DNA of 45,578 nt, from NCBI GenBank assembly GCA_017458105.1, contig JAFTGC010000015.1:1-45578 (forward strand). The letters are read 5' to 3'. Positions 34,155 to 42,795 of the stretch are shown piece after piece. Each line of letters starts with the position of its first letter. Position 1 is the first letter of the stretch. The position numbers were made by a program, and so were the translations under genes. The notes below the pieces were generated by a model. The model was given only the letters and a program-made list of their open reading frames with translations, was not told where the DNA came from and did not search any database. This DNA comes from Ruminococcus sp. (GTDB lineage Bacteria > Bacillota > Clostridia > Oscillospirales > Acutalibacteraceae).

Positions 34155-36439
34155 TACTGCAACTCCTCCTTTGAAAGCTGACTTTCTGCAATATCACGGT
34201 AAACCTCGCAGTTTTTCATCAGCTCAGAATGTGTACCCTTGCCGACGATTTTTCCGTTATCAAGAACAATAATCTGCTCGGCATTTAAAACTGTACTTAT
34301 ACGCTGTGCAACAATTATAATTGTGCTTTCCTTTATATTTTCGGCAAGCGACTTACGCACGGCGGAATCCGTCTTGAAGTCAAGTGCCGAAAAGCTGTCA
34401 TCAAAAATCAAAATCTCCGGTTCGGCGGCTATCGCCCTTGCGATTGAAAGCCTTTGTCGCTGACCGCCCGAAACATTAGTACCGCCCTGGCTTATCAAAG
34501 TATCGTAACCCTGCGGTTTTTCTTTTATAAATTCATCAGCATGGGCAATTTCAGCGGCTTTTTTAATTTTTTCCATAGACAGGTTTTCATCAGCATAGGC
34601 AATATTGCTGCTGACCGTACCGGTAAAGAGAATACCTTTCTGCGGAACATAGCCGATTTTTCCTCTCAAATCCGACAGCTTTACCTTGCTTACATCAACA
34701 CCGTCAACACGCAGGCTGCCATCTGTAATATCAAAAAATCTTGGAATAAGATTTACCAGCGTGCTTTTTCCGCTTCCGGTAGAGCCGATAATAGCTGTAG
34801 TTTTGCCCGGCTCCGCTGTAAAAGTAATGTTGCTGAGTACGGATTCACTCGCACCGGGGTATTTAAACGAAACATTGTCAAATTCAACCAAACCTTGTTT
34901 GTCGGAAGAAAACTCCTTTGGCGATTCACAGTCGGAAATTGTAATTTCGGTGTCAAAAATCTCACCCAGACGCTTAGCCGAAATTATTGCCCTAGGCAAA
35001 ACAATACTTGCCATACAAATCATAAGGAAAGATATGATAACCTGCATAGTATATTGAATGTATGCCATAATATCGCCCACCTGCATACTTCCGCTGTCAA
35101 TCTGGTCAACACCAACCCAAACTATAAGTACAGAAACTCCGTTCATAATGAACATCATAAGCGGCATCATCACAGACATAACACGGTTTACAAACAGGTT
35201 AGTGTTTGTTAGGTTTGTGTTAGCTTTGTCAAAGCGTTTTTCCTCATATTTTTCACGGCTGAATGCACGGATAACCGGCAAACCCGTGAGGATTTCTCTT
35301 GAAACAAGGTTTAACTTGTCTATCAGCTTTTGCAGTGCAGTGAACTTAGGCATGGCAACAATCATCAGCACAGCAACCAACGCAATTATTATTCCGACAG
35401 CCATGGCAACAACCCAAACCATTCCAGAGCCGACATTAACCACCTTTAATACTGCACCAATGCCGATAATAGGTGCATAGAAAATCATTTTAAGCGTCAT
35501 AACCAACACAAACTGAATCTGCTGAATATCGTTTGTACATCTTGTTATGAGTGACGCATTACTGAACTTTTCAGTTTCTGCAGGAGAAAAGTTGATAACA
35601 CTGTTGTAAGCATGACTTCTTATGTCACGGGCAAACCTTGCACCAACAACACCTGCAATGAGAGAAATAAGTATCATACAAACAAGGATTACGGCACAGT
35701 AACCCAGCATAACAAATGCAGCACGGTAGAGGTAGTCTATGCGGATTTCGTCGGTATCTACCCCGGCAGTTTCCATAAGACTTTTTGTGTAAGGTACAAC
35801 AACCTGCTTAACGGTGTCGTCGCCGAGTTCATCAAACGCCTTCAGTTGCTTATCAATGCTTTTTGTAATCTCACTGCGGGTTTTGTCATCAAACAACGGC
35901 AAAATGCTTAGTATATCAGGAGTTTTTCCGCTGTTTTCAGCCATAATATTGGCAAACTTGAGCTGATTTTCAGGCGTCATTTTTGAAACGGCATCCTGAA
36001 TCAGCTTTTGAGTTTCATCACTTGATTTCATATCACCGCTGATTGAATTTTTATCCAGGGTGCCGTCCTGAGCTTTCTCAAGCATATAAGTGATAAGCAT
36101 AGGTTTTTCAAGCAAATTATTAAGCTTAGTTTTTTGCTTTTCATTAATATTGTCATTTAACACAAGAATTTTTGTACCTTTATATGTATCGGATTTATAC
36201 AAAGAATCAAAAAATTCTGCATCGTCAACACTCATAAACAGCTTAATTTTGTCAATCTCATTCTTTGGTGCCTTTTGCGGAGCAACTTCTTCAATACCGC
36301 CCTGCTGAATACCTACATTGACTATGTCGCTTGTGTAAGTAGGCAAAGAAAGCTCGCCGTATGAACGGATTATCAGCAAGAGGATAATCAACAGAATGTA
36401 ACCAATTGACGGTTTAAAATGTTGTAAGAGTTTCTTCAA
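34154..36439 (-). CDS. ABC exporter half-transporter with large extracellular insert
   Basis: A 761-residue half-transporter. Between the first and second membrane helices lies an insert of about 190 residues (roughly 45-235), rich in Lys, Asp and Glu and expected outside the cell. The ATPase domain has Walker A GSTGSGKST, a standard VSGGQ signature, Walker B ILIFDDSFSALD with Asp in place of the catalytic Glu, and a Gln in place of the switch His (VAQRIST). It is therefore the subunit with the degenerate ATP site. I start at TTG 36439 because AGAGG lies about eight bases upstream; GTG 36448 is an alternative. It is first in the operon. Confidence 0.85.
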   Translation of the reverse strand: MKKLLQHFKPSIGYILLIILLLIIRSYGELSLPTYTSDIVNVGIQQGGIEEVAPQKAPKNEIDKIKLFMSVDDAEFFDSLYKSDTYKGTKILVLNDNINEKQKTKLNNLLEKPMLITYMLEKAQDGTLDKNSISGDMKSSDETQKLIQDAVSKMTPENQLKFANIMAENSGKTPDILSILPLFDDKTRSEITKSIDKQLKAFDELGDDTVKQVVVPYTKSLMETAGVDTDEIRIDYLYRAAFVMLGYCAVILVCMILISLIAGVVGARFARDIRSHAYNSVINFSPAETEKFSNASLITRCTNDIQQIQFVLVMTLKMIFYAPIIGIGAVLKVVNVGSGMVWVVAMAVGIIIALVAVLMIVAMPKFTALQKLIDKLNLVSREILTGLPVIRAFSREKYEEKRFDKANTNLTNTNLFVNRVMSVMMPLMMFIMNGVSVLIVWVGVDQIDSGSMQVGDIMAYIQYTMQVIISFLMICMASIVLPRAIISAKRLGEIFDTEITISDCESPKEFSSDKQGLVEFDNVSFKYPGASESVLSNITFTAEPGKTTAIIGSTGSGKSTLVNLIPRFFDITDGSLRVDGVDVSKVKLSDLRGKIGYVPQKGILFTGTVSSNIAYADENLSMEKIKKAAEIAHADEFIKEKPQGYDTLISQGGTNVSGGQRQRLSIARAIAAEPEILIFDDSFSALDFKTDSAVRKSLAENIKESTIIIVAQRISTVLNAEQIIVLDNGKIVGKGTHSELMKNCEVYRDIAESQLSKEELQ

Positions 36440-36466
36440 ACATATCACCTCTCAATATTTTCAATA

Positions 36467-36495
36467 ATTATAACACCATTCTGTATTATGTACAA
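36467..36495 (-). promoter_or_regulatory. Promoter of the ABC exporter operon
   Basis: On the minus strand TTGTAC (36490-36495), a 17-base spacer and TATAAT (36467-36472), about 28 bases before the start. Confidence 0.7.
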
Positions 36496-36545
36496 TGTAT
36501 ATTTTAAAAATTATGTTCATTTTTCGACTTTGTTCATTCAAAGCA

Positions 36546-39500
36546 CTAATTTTGAAACATTTCTTTTAATGCACCCAGCGATTTATCGCCCTTTGCAATA
36601 CGCAAAGTAATAAAAGGCTCTTTGCTTGGGGTAAGAGTTGCATTACCGTTTGATTTTGAGATTAAATCGTAAATTTCGGGATTCTGCAAATTATCAAAAT
36701 GCATAATGACAGAATTTTCAGACTGCTTTATGTCTTTAATTCCGTAGTGGTTTGCCCTGTTACGCACCAACGCAACATCACAAAGACCCGAAACCGCTTC
36801 AGGCATATCACCGTAGCGGTCACACAGTTCGTCAACAACATCGTCATAATCTTCCGATGTTTTTATGTCGGCAATGCGTTTGTAAGCGTCAAGTCTTAGA
36901 GTCAGGCTGTCAATATAACTTTCGGGAATGTGAGCATCCATTTGAAGATCGACTGTACATTCGTTTACATCCTCAGGCTTAAGCTCGCCTTTTTCGGCTT
37001 TTACAGCTTCACCGAGAAGTTTAAGATACATATCGTAGCCAACATCAGCCATATGACCATGTTGTTGACCGCTTAAAATATTGCCTGCACCACGAATTTC
37101 CAAATCTCGCATAGCAATTTTATAACCGCTGCCAAATTCCGTAAACTGCCTGATTGCACTAAGCCTTTTTCTGCCAATATCGGTAAGCACCTTGTTTGCG
37201 TTGTAAGTAAAGTAAGCGTACGCACGGCGTGAACTTCTGCCCACTCGCCCCCTCAACTGATGCAGCTGAGAAAGCCCCATTCTGTCGGCGTTTTCTATTA
37301 TAAGTGTATTTGCATTCGGCAGGTCAATGCCTGTTTCAATAATAGTTGTGCAAACAAGCAGGTTTATTTCTTGATTTAGCATTTTTGCCCAAATATCGGA
37401 AAGCTCGTTTTCGTCCATCTTGCCGTGGGCAACGGCAATTTTAGCCTCAGGGATAGCTTCGGCAAGCAGTCCTGCCTTAGAAACTATACTCTCAGTATTA
37501 TTATGCAGATAAAAAGTCTGACCTCCACGGCGAAGTTCACGGCGAATAGCTTCGTGAATTACCGCAGGCTCATGTTCAAGAACATAGGTTTGCACCGGCT
37601 GACGGTTTGTCGGAGCCTCTTCAAGAACAGACATATCACGCAGTCCGCTCATAGCCATATTCAGTGTTCTCGGAATAGGTGTTGCCGAAAGCGTAAGAAC
37701 ATCAACATTTTTGCTGACTTCCTTAAAACGCTCTTTTTGAGCAACACCAAACCGCTGTTCCTCGTCAATAATCGCAAGCCCCAAATCGTAGAAAACAATA
37801 TCCTTCTGCACCAACCTGTGTGTACCTACGATGATGTCAACCTCGCCACGGCGAAGCTGTTCAATAATTTGTTTTTGCTGTTTTGCCGTTCTGAAACGAC
37901 TTAGCAGTTCAATCCTTACAGGATAGCCGTCAAAACGGCTAATAAGCGTCTGGTAGTGTTGCCATGCAAGAATCGTTGTGGGACAAAGTATAGCACACTG
38001 CTTGCTGTCGCATACACATTTAAAAGCCGCACGCAATGCAACCTCGGTTTTACCAAAACCCACATCACCGCACAGTAGTCTGTCCATAGGCGACTGCCGT
38101 TCCATATCTCCCTTTATTTCATCTGCACAACGCAGTTGGTCAGAGGTTTCTTCATACATAAATTTGGCTTCAAAATCCCTCTGCCACTCTCCGTCTGGCG
38201 AAAAGGCGTATCCCTTAGCCTTCATACGCTCTGTATAAAGTTTTGAAAGCTCCTTGGCTATATCCTTGACCGCTGTACGAACCCGTGTTTTTGCCCTCTG
38301 CCACTCTGTACCTCCCAGTTTAGAGAGTTTTACATTCTCGTTATCAGACTTGCCTATATATTTTGCCACAAGGTCAAGCTGAGTGACAGGGACATAGAGA
38401 ATATCGTTTTTTGCATATGTAATTTTTATGTAGTCCTTACGCACACCACGCATACTTATGTTTTGAATTCCGCTGAAAATACCGATTCCATGGGTAGAAT
38501 GTACAACATAGTCCCCCTGTTGAAGTTCAGCAAGGGAGTAAATCTCCTGACCGGTCTTTTTACGCTGGATTTTTCTTTTTGGCGAAGACACATTTTGACC
38601 ATAGGTTATGAGATGAAAGTCCGTCTGCATAAGCTCAAAGCCCGATGACAAAGAACCCTCCATAACATAAATATTGTTTTTTTCTGCCTTTTCAAGCGAG
38701 CGTACATATTTTGCCTCATATCCCTTTTCTGTCAGCTCATCTGCAAGGTTCTTCGCCGCCTTGTCAGTGCCTGCGAGAATTACAGCCGTTGTTCCTTTGT
38801 TGAAAAAGTCGCTTAAATCATCACACAATACACCGACTGAACCATTCCAAATAGAATCCTGCTTAATATTAAAAGTGACAATGTCATTCAAAGGTAAATC
38901 AAAATGACCTGAGGCAAAATTGTCGAGAAAAACCGTGGTAAAAGGCTTTAATTTATCCAAAAATTCCTTATACGGCATTGAAAAGTTGTCAAGCCCGTGG
39001 CAAAGAATCCCCTCTTCAAAAAATTCCTGCATATCTTCCTTATACTGGAACTCTCCCGACTTCACACGCTCACCGACTTTAGTATGCTCGCTGATAAAAA
39101 CAGCGTCACCCTTATTAATATAATCAAAAGCCGTCACCAACTTAGGGTAAGCCAGCGAAATAAACTTATCCATAGTGCTGAGCCGCACACCCGCACCGAT
39201 AGTTTCAGCCTCACGGTAGAGAATCTCTTTAGCTTTCTGAGTTTTTTCACTGTGCAGGTGATTTGCCTTTTTAATGATTTTGTTAGCAAGCTCAGAATAA
39301 TTTTCGACCAGAATTTCATTAGACGGAGAAAGCGAGATTTTATCAATTTTATCAAATCTACGCTGGCTTTCAATGTCAAAATAATTTATCGAGTCTATTT
39401 CATCGCCCCAAAATTCCACACGGACGGGATTTTCGCTATCAGGAACAAAAAAGTCGAGAATTCCTCCTCTAAGCGAAAACTGCCCTGTACCCTCAACCAT

Positions 39501-39989
39501 ATCAGCCCTTTCATAGCCAAGCAAGGTAAGTACCTGCACACATTCCTCGGTTGAAATCTGCTGACCTGATGTTAAGTTAAGGGTGGCCTTTTTTAAAACA
39601 TCCTCGGGTATTGTGTACTGCAAAAGTGCGTCAATGGTGCCTATAATAGTATCGCACTCACCGCTGATAAGACGCGAAAGCACTTTGATACGCTGATGTT
39701 CGTATTCTCTTGAAATTCCGCTCATTTCTCGAAAATTAAGGTCACGAAGCGGATAAACCATAGCCTTTCTGCCGAGCATACACAAATCGTTGCACAGCAC
39801 CTGAGCCTCTCTTTCGTCAGAGGCAACACAAAAGGCTCTGACATTCTTCTTATGGCAGAGCGTTCCTATAATATTAGCCTTAAAACCCGTACCTATACCG
39901 GTCACAGCAACCGCACCGTCAATTTCGGTGTAACCACGCAGTTTTTGAAAAGCTGTTAATTCTGATATAGAATTAAATAAAAATTCCAT
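36546..39989 (-). CDS. mfd: Transcription-repair coupling factor Mfd
   Basis: An 1147-residue superfamily 2 translocase that removes stalled RNA polymerase and recruits UvrA to DNA damage. In order: a UvrB-like module (to about 330), the RNA-polymerase-interacting CarD-like domain (GDYVVHSTHGIGIFSG, near 495), the helicase core with Walker A GDVGFGKTE and Walker B box DEEQRFG, the RecG-like motor segment SATPIPRTLNMAMSG, motif VI RGRVGRSSR, and the C-terminal TRCF domain. The length is typical. The gene begins 24 bases after the pth stop. The prs-pth-mfd order matches the Bacillus neighbourhood. Confidence 0.96.
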   Translation of the reverse strand: MEFLFNSISELTAFQKLRGYTEIDGAVAVTGIGTGFKANIIGTLCHKKNVRAFCVASDEREAQVLCNDLCMLGRKAMVYPLRDLNFREMSGISREYEHQRIKVLSRLISGECDTIIGTIDALLQYTIPEDVLKKATLNLTSGQQISTEECVQVLTLLGYERADMVEGTGQFSLRGGILDFFVPDSENPVRVEFWGDEIDSINYFDIESQRRFDKIDKISLSPSNEILVENYSELANKIIKKANHLHSEKTQKAKEILYREAETIGAGVRLSTMDKFISLAYPKLVTAFDYINKGDAVFISEHTKVGERVKSGEFQYKEDMQEFFEEGILCHGLDNFSMPYKEFLDKLKPFTTVFLDNFASGHFDLPLNDIVTFNIKQDSIWNGSVGVLCDDLSDFFNKGTTAVILAGTDKAAKNLADELTEKGYEAKYVRSLEKAEKNNIYVMEGSLSSGFELMQTDFHLITYGQNVSSPKRKIQRKKTGQEIYSLAELQQGDYVVHSTHGIGIFSGIQNISMRGVRKDYIKITYAKNDILYVPVTQLDLVAKYIGKSDNENVKLSKLGGTEWQRAKTRVRTAVKDIAKELSKLYTERMKAKGYAFSPDGEWQRDFEAKFMYEETSDQLRCADEIKGDMERQSPMDRLLCGDVGFGKTEVALRAAFKCVCDSKQCAILCPTTILAWQHYQTLISRFDGYPVRIELLSRFRTAKQQKQIIEQLRRGEVDIIVGTHRLVQKDIVFYDLGLAIIDEEQRFGVAQKERFKEVSKNVDVLTLSATPIPRTLNMAMSGLRDMSVLEEAPTNRQPVQTYVLEHEPAVIHEAIRRELRRGGQTFYLHNNTESIVSKAGLLAEAIPEAKIAVAHGKMDENELSDIWAKMLNQEINLLVCTTIIETGIDLPNANTLIIENADRMGLSQLHQLRGRVGRSSRRAYAYFTYNANKVLTDIGRKRLSAIRQFTEFGSGYKIAMRDLEIRGAGNILSGQQHGHMADVGYDMYLKLLGEAVKAEKGELKPEDVNECTVDLQMDAHIPESYIDSLTLRLDAYKRIADIKTSEDYDDVVDELCDRYGDMPEAVSGLCDVALVRNRANHYGIKDIKQSENSVIMHFDNLQNPEIYDLISKSNGNATLTPSKEPFITLRIAKGDKSLGALKEMFQN

Positions 39990-40013
39990 TTTTCACCTGT
40001 TATACATAGCAGA

Positions 40014-40610
40014 TCAGGAGTTGAATCTGTTCATCGCCTTATCGGTTTCGCCTTTTATAATAAGTTCAACCGCAGAACAGCAATTTTGAGCCATTGTGTC
40101 GATCAGTTTCAACTCGTCACTGCTGAATTTTGAAAGCACCCAAGCCGCCAAATCATAGTCAGGGTGGGGCTTTTTACCTATACCAACCTTGATACGCGGG
40201 AAAGTATCCTTGCCACTTAGGTAAATGATGTTTTTCACACCGTTCTGCCCGCCGTGGCTGCCTTTACGGCGAATCCTCATTTTGCCTACATCAAGGGAAA
40301 TATCATCAAATATTAATATCACATTTTCGGCAGGAACTTTGTAGAAATTCATCGCCTCAACAACAGCCTGCCCACTGTTATTCATATATGTCTGAGGCTT
40401 CATGAAAAGAACCTTGTTGCCGTCCACGGTACCTTCGCCCACAAGTGACTTGTACTTTATACGGTTTACATTAGCACCGAATTTTTCGGCAACCTTATCA
40501 AGGCACATAAAACCTGTGTTGTGACGAGTACCCTCGTATTTTTTGTCGGGGTTTCCCAACCCTACCACAATATAATCAATTGATGAAGGAAATTTTTTCT
40601 TTCCGAACAT
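40014..40610 (-). CDS. pth: Peptidyl-tRNA hydrolase
   Basis: A 198-residue peptidyl-tRNA hydrolase that releases peptides from tRNAs dropped by the ribosome. The N-terminal VVGLGNPDKKYEGTRHNTGF carries the catalytic His (H30). FMKPQTYMNNSGQAV, FDDISLDVGKMRIRRKGSHGGQNG and GIGKKP segments are all present. A short basic extension (MFGKKKF) precedes the family start. The start is ATG 40610, behind AGGGATG. A terminator-like hairpin lies about 22 bases upstream, leaving little room for a promoter, so pth-mfd may depend on readthrough from prs. Confidence 0.95.
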   Translation of the reverse strand: MFGKKKFPSSIDYIVVGLGNPDKKYEGTRHNTGFMCLDKVAEKFGANVNRIKYKSLVGEGTVDGNKVLFMKPQTYMNNSGQAVVEAMNFYKVPAENVILIFDDISLDVGKMRIRRKGSHGGQNGVKNIIYLSGKDTFPRIKVGIGKKPHPDYDLAAWVLSKFSSDELKLIDTMAQNCCSAVELIIKGETDKAMNRFNS

Positions 40611-40631
40611 TTTAGTATCATCCCTAAAACC

Positions 40632-40667
40632 AAAAGGACTGTATCATTTTTTACCGTGATACAGCCC
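40632..40667 (-). terminator. Hairpin between prs and pth, possible partial terminator
   Basis: GGACTGTATCA (40636-40646) pairs with TGATACAGCCC (40657-40667) with one mismatch. On the minus strand it is followed by TTTTGGTTTT. Its stem core TGTATCA/TGATACA is the same as in the hairpin before the ligase-like gene. Confidence 0.7.
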
Positions 40668-40691
40668 AATATTATTATTTTGAAAACTCAA

Positions 40692-41654
40692 TTAAACATT
40701 ATTAATTGAAGAAACCGGCTTTGCAGTGTAAATTCTCTCTATAGCCTCTGCAAAAACAGGAGCAACAGGAAGAATAGTGAATTTATCTAGCATTTTTTCA
40801 TCCGGAATCGGAACAGTATCAAGCAATACAACTTCCTTGATAGGGCTCTTTTGAATTCTCTCAATAGCCGGACCAGAAAGAACAGCGTGAGTTGCACAGG
40901 CAGTTACATCAATGGCACCGCCTCTTTCAATGATAGCCTCGGCAGCATTGCAAAGTGTTCCGGCAGTATCAATCATATCATCAACCAGGATAACCCTTTT
41001 GCCCTTTGCGTCACCGATAATGTTCATAACCTCAGAAACATTAGCTCTTTGTCTTCTCTTGTCAATAATAGCAAGACCGCAGCCAATTTTGTTTGCAAAG
41101 TTTCTTGCTCTTGTAACTGAACCCAGGTCAGGGGAAACAACAACATAATCATCAGCATTTGCACCCATCTTCTCTCTCATATGAGTAGCAAGAATCGGCT
41201 GACCTATAAGGTGGTCAACAGGGATGTTGAAAAAGCCCTGAATCTGATTTGCGTGAAGGTCCATAGTAAGAATTCTGTCAGCACCGGCAGCAGTGATAAT
41301 GTCGGCACAAAGCTTTGCCGAAATAGGATCTCTTGCCTTAGCTTTTCTGTCCTGACGAGCATAACCGAAGTATGGCATAACAGCAGTAATTCTGCCTGCA
41401 GAAGCCCTCTTCATAGCGTCAATCATAATCAACATTTCCATAAGATTGTCATTTACAGGAGTGCAGGTTGACTGAACAATAAAGCAGTCGCTGCCTCTTA
41501 CAGATTCGTTGAGCGAAACAGCTATTTCGCCGTCGGAAAAAGTACAACAGTTGCTCTTGCCAAGCGGAAGTCCAAGACAGCCGGCAATCCCCTGGGCAAC
41601 ATCCTTGTTGGATGAACCGGAGAAAATCTTAATGTCTTTACCGTTGAAATTCAT
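40692..41654 (-). CDS. prs: Ribose-phosphate pyrophosphokinase
   Basis: A 320-residue PRPP synthetase, which makes PRPP from ribose 5-phosphate and ATP. Visible motifs: KIFSGSSNKDVAQGIA at the start, FPYFGYARQDRK-type loop (MPYFGYARQDRK), the metal-binding MDLHANQIQGFF, VSPDLGSVTRARNFA, and the PRPP loop ILVDDMIDTAGTL. The length is normal for class I enzymes. It supplies PRPP for the phosphoribosyltransferases of the cell. It lies 88 bases after the GlmU-like gene, as in the gcaD-prs pair of Bacillus. Confidence 0.96.
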   Translation of the reverse strand: MNFNGKDIKIFSGSSNKDVAQGIAGCLGLPLGKSNCCTFSDGEIAVSLNESVRGSDCFIVQSTCTPVNDNLMEMLIMIDAMKRASAGRITAVMPYFGYARQDRKAKARDPISAKLCADIITAAGADRILTMDLHANQIQGFFNIPVDHLIGQPILATHMREKMGANADDYVVVSPDLGSVTRARNFANKIGCGLAIIDKRRQRANVSEVMNIIGDAKGKRVILVDDMIDTAGTLCNAAEAIIERGGAIDVTACATHAVLSGPAIERIQKSPIKEVVLLDTVPIPDEKMLDKFTILPVAPVFAEAIERIYTAKPVSSINNV

Positions 41655-41742
41655 TTTTTAATCCCCTTACCTTATTTTTATTCTTTTATGTAAAACTATT
41701 TGCGGTTTTACCGCAATACATTCCACTCTCTAAATAAATATT

Positions 41743-42492
41743 TTATACTTCGTAACCCTTGTTCAGTGCAATTTCATTAAGCTCCCTCAGTTGCTCAGGG
41801 TCATTTGCACCAAGTACAGTATCTGCATTTTTTGCAGTAAAAGCTGTTGCCTTCTCATTTTTCTCAATCAAAAGTTTAAGAGCGTCAGGTAAATAATACT
41901 CCCCCGCCTTATTATTGCTTTTAATTTCACCAAGAACACTCAGCAACTTTTGGCAGTCAAACCAAAACGCACCTGAGTTTACCTCTTTTACAGCAAGTTC
42001 GTCTTCGCTTGCGTCTTTCTGTTCAACGATTTTAACAAACTTTCCGCTTTCGTCACGGATAATTCTTCCATAACCTGTAGAATCGGAAACTTCAGCAGAA
42101 ATAACCGTCGCAGCACAACCCTCCTCGGTGTGCAGGGCAAGTGCGTCGCTTATAGTTTCGCTGTCCATAAAAGGGGCGTCACCGTTGAGAACAAGCACAT
42201 TTCCGTTGTGAATCTGCAAAAAGTCCTTAGCCATCATAACAGCATGTCCTGTGCCGAGGCGTTCACTTTGAAAAACCGTTTCAACTTTATAAGGAAGCGA
42301 ATCGGCAAACTCTTCGATGCTTTCCTTTTTATATCCCTTGACAATGCAGATGTCATCAATGCCCGATTTTTTAACAGAATCCAGCACCCATTTAAGCATA
42401 GGTTTACCTAAAACCTCAGACATCGGCTTTGGCAGGTTGCTCTTCATACGCTTGCCTTCGCCGCCGGCGAGAATAACAGCACAGTTGCTCAT
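41743..42492 (-). CDS. GlmU-like UDP-GlcNAc pyrophosphorylase domain protein, acetyltransferase domain absent
   Basis: A 249-residue nucleotidyltransferase matching the N-terminal half of GlmU: AVILAGGEGKRMKSNLPKPM (5-24), QSERLGTGHAVMMAK, VLNGDAPFM, GYGRIIRD and EVNSGAFWFD. Full GlmU has about 456 residues with a left-handed beta-helix that acetylates glucosamine 1-phosphate; here the frame ends after the REL linker. The enzyme should make UDP-GlcNAc from UTP and GlcNAc-1-P, so acetylation must come from elsewhere. The position before prs supports descent from glmU. ATG 42492 follows GAGGT; the longer frame to 42564 reaches into the promoter. Confidence 0.8.
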   Translation of the reverse strand: MSNCAVILAGGEGKRMKSNLPKPMSEVLGKPMLKWVLDSVKKSGIDDICIVKGYKKESIEEFADSLPYKVETVFQSERLGTGHAVMMAKDFLQIHNGNVLVLNGDAPFMDSETISDALALHTEEGCAATVISAEVSDSTGYGRIIRDESGKFVKIVEQKDASEDELAVKEVNSGAFWFDCQKLLSVLGEIKSNNKAGEYYLPDALKLLIEKNEKATAFTAKNADTVLGANDPEQLRELNEIALNKGYEV

Positions 42493-42562
42493 TACAATAC
42501 CTCGGTTCATTATTTTACATATTAGATACGCATACGCAGAATACACATAATAATACATTACC

Positions 42563-42590
42563 ATTATCCCACAAATCCAAAAATTTTCAA
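42563..42590 (-). promoter_or_regulatory. Promoter of the GlmU-like/prs operon
   Basis: On the minus strand TTGAAA (42585-42590), a 16-base spacer and GATAAT (42563-42568), about 70 bases before the start. Confidence 0.55.
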
Positions 42591-42694
42591 GTATTAAACC
42601 GAAAATAATATGAATTTTATCATTTTCAACAATATATACAGGTAAAAATCGTCACTTTTTATTAGAAATATTTTTTAAAAAAATATGGCTATTT

Positions 42695-42723
42695 TATGAA
42701 CTATTTGATATAATTGGTATAGG
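42695..42723 (+). promoter_or_regulatory. Candidate promoter of ppdK
   Basis: TATAGG (42718-42723) with TTGG before it and TATGAA 17 bases upstream, or TATAAT at 42709-42714 without a good -35. Both choices give a leader of about 70 bases. I cannot decide between them. Confidence 0.35.
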
Positions 42724-42795
42724 CTTATAAAAGGCTACAAAAGGAGTTGCCAAAATTTGCAGCTCTGAATTATATTTTTCAGGAGGATTCTAATA

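Larger units (their letters stand above)
42493..42795. other. 303-base divergent promoter region
   Basis: The AT-rich gap between the GlmU-like gene and ppdK holds promoters for both directions and a leader for ppdK with two Shine-Dalgarno-like sites (AAAAGGAG near 42738 and CAGGAGG at 42780). No gene is supported. Confidence 0.6.

Noticed and set aside
34454..35212. 252-codon plus-strand frame across the ABC transporter gene
   Set aside because: The opposite strand encodes a complete ABC protein with all motifs. The antisense product has no family-like pattern.
38997..39554. 185-codon plus-strand frame inside mfd
   Set aside because: It is a shadow of the mfd coding strand without a promoter or ribosome site.
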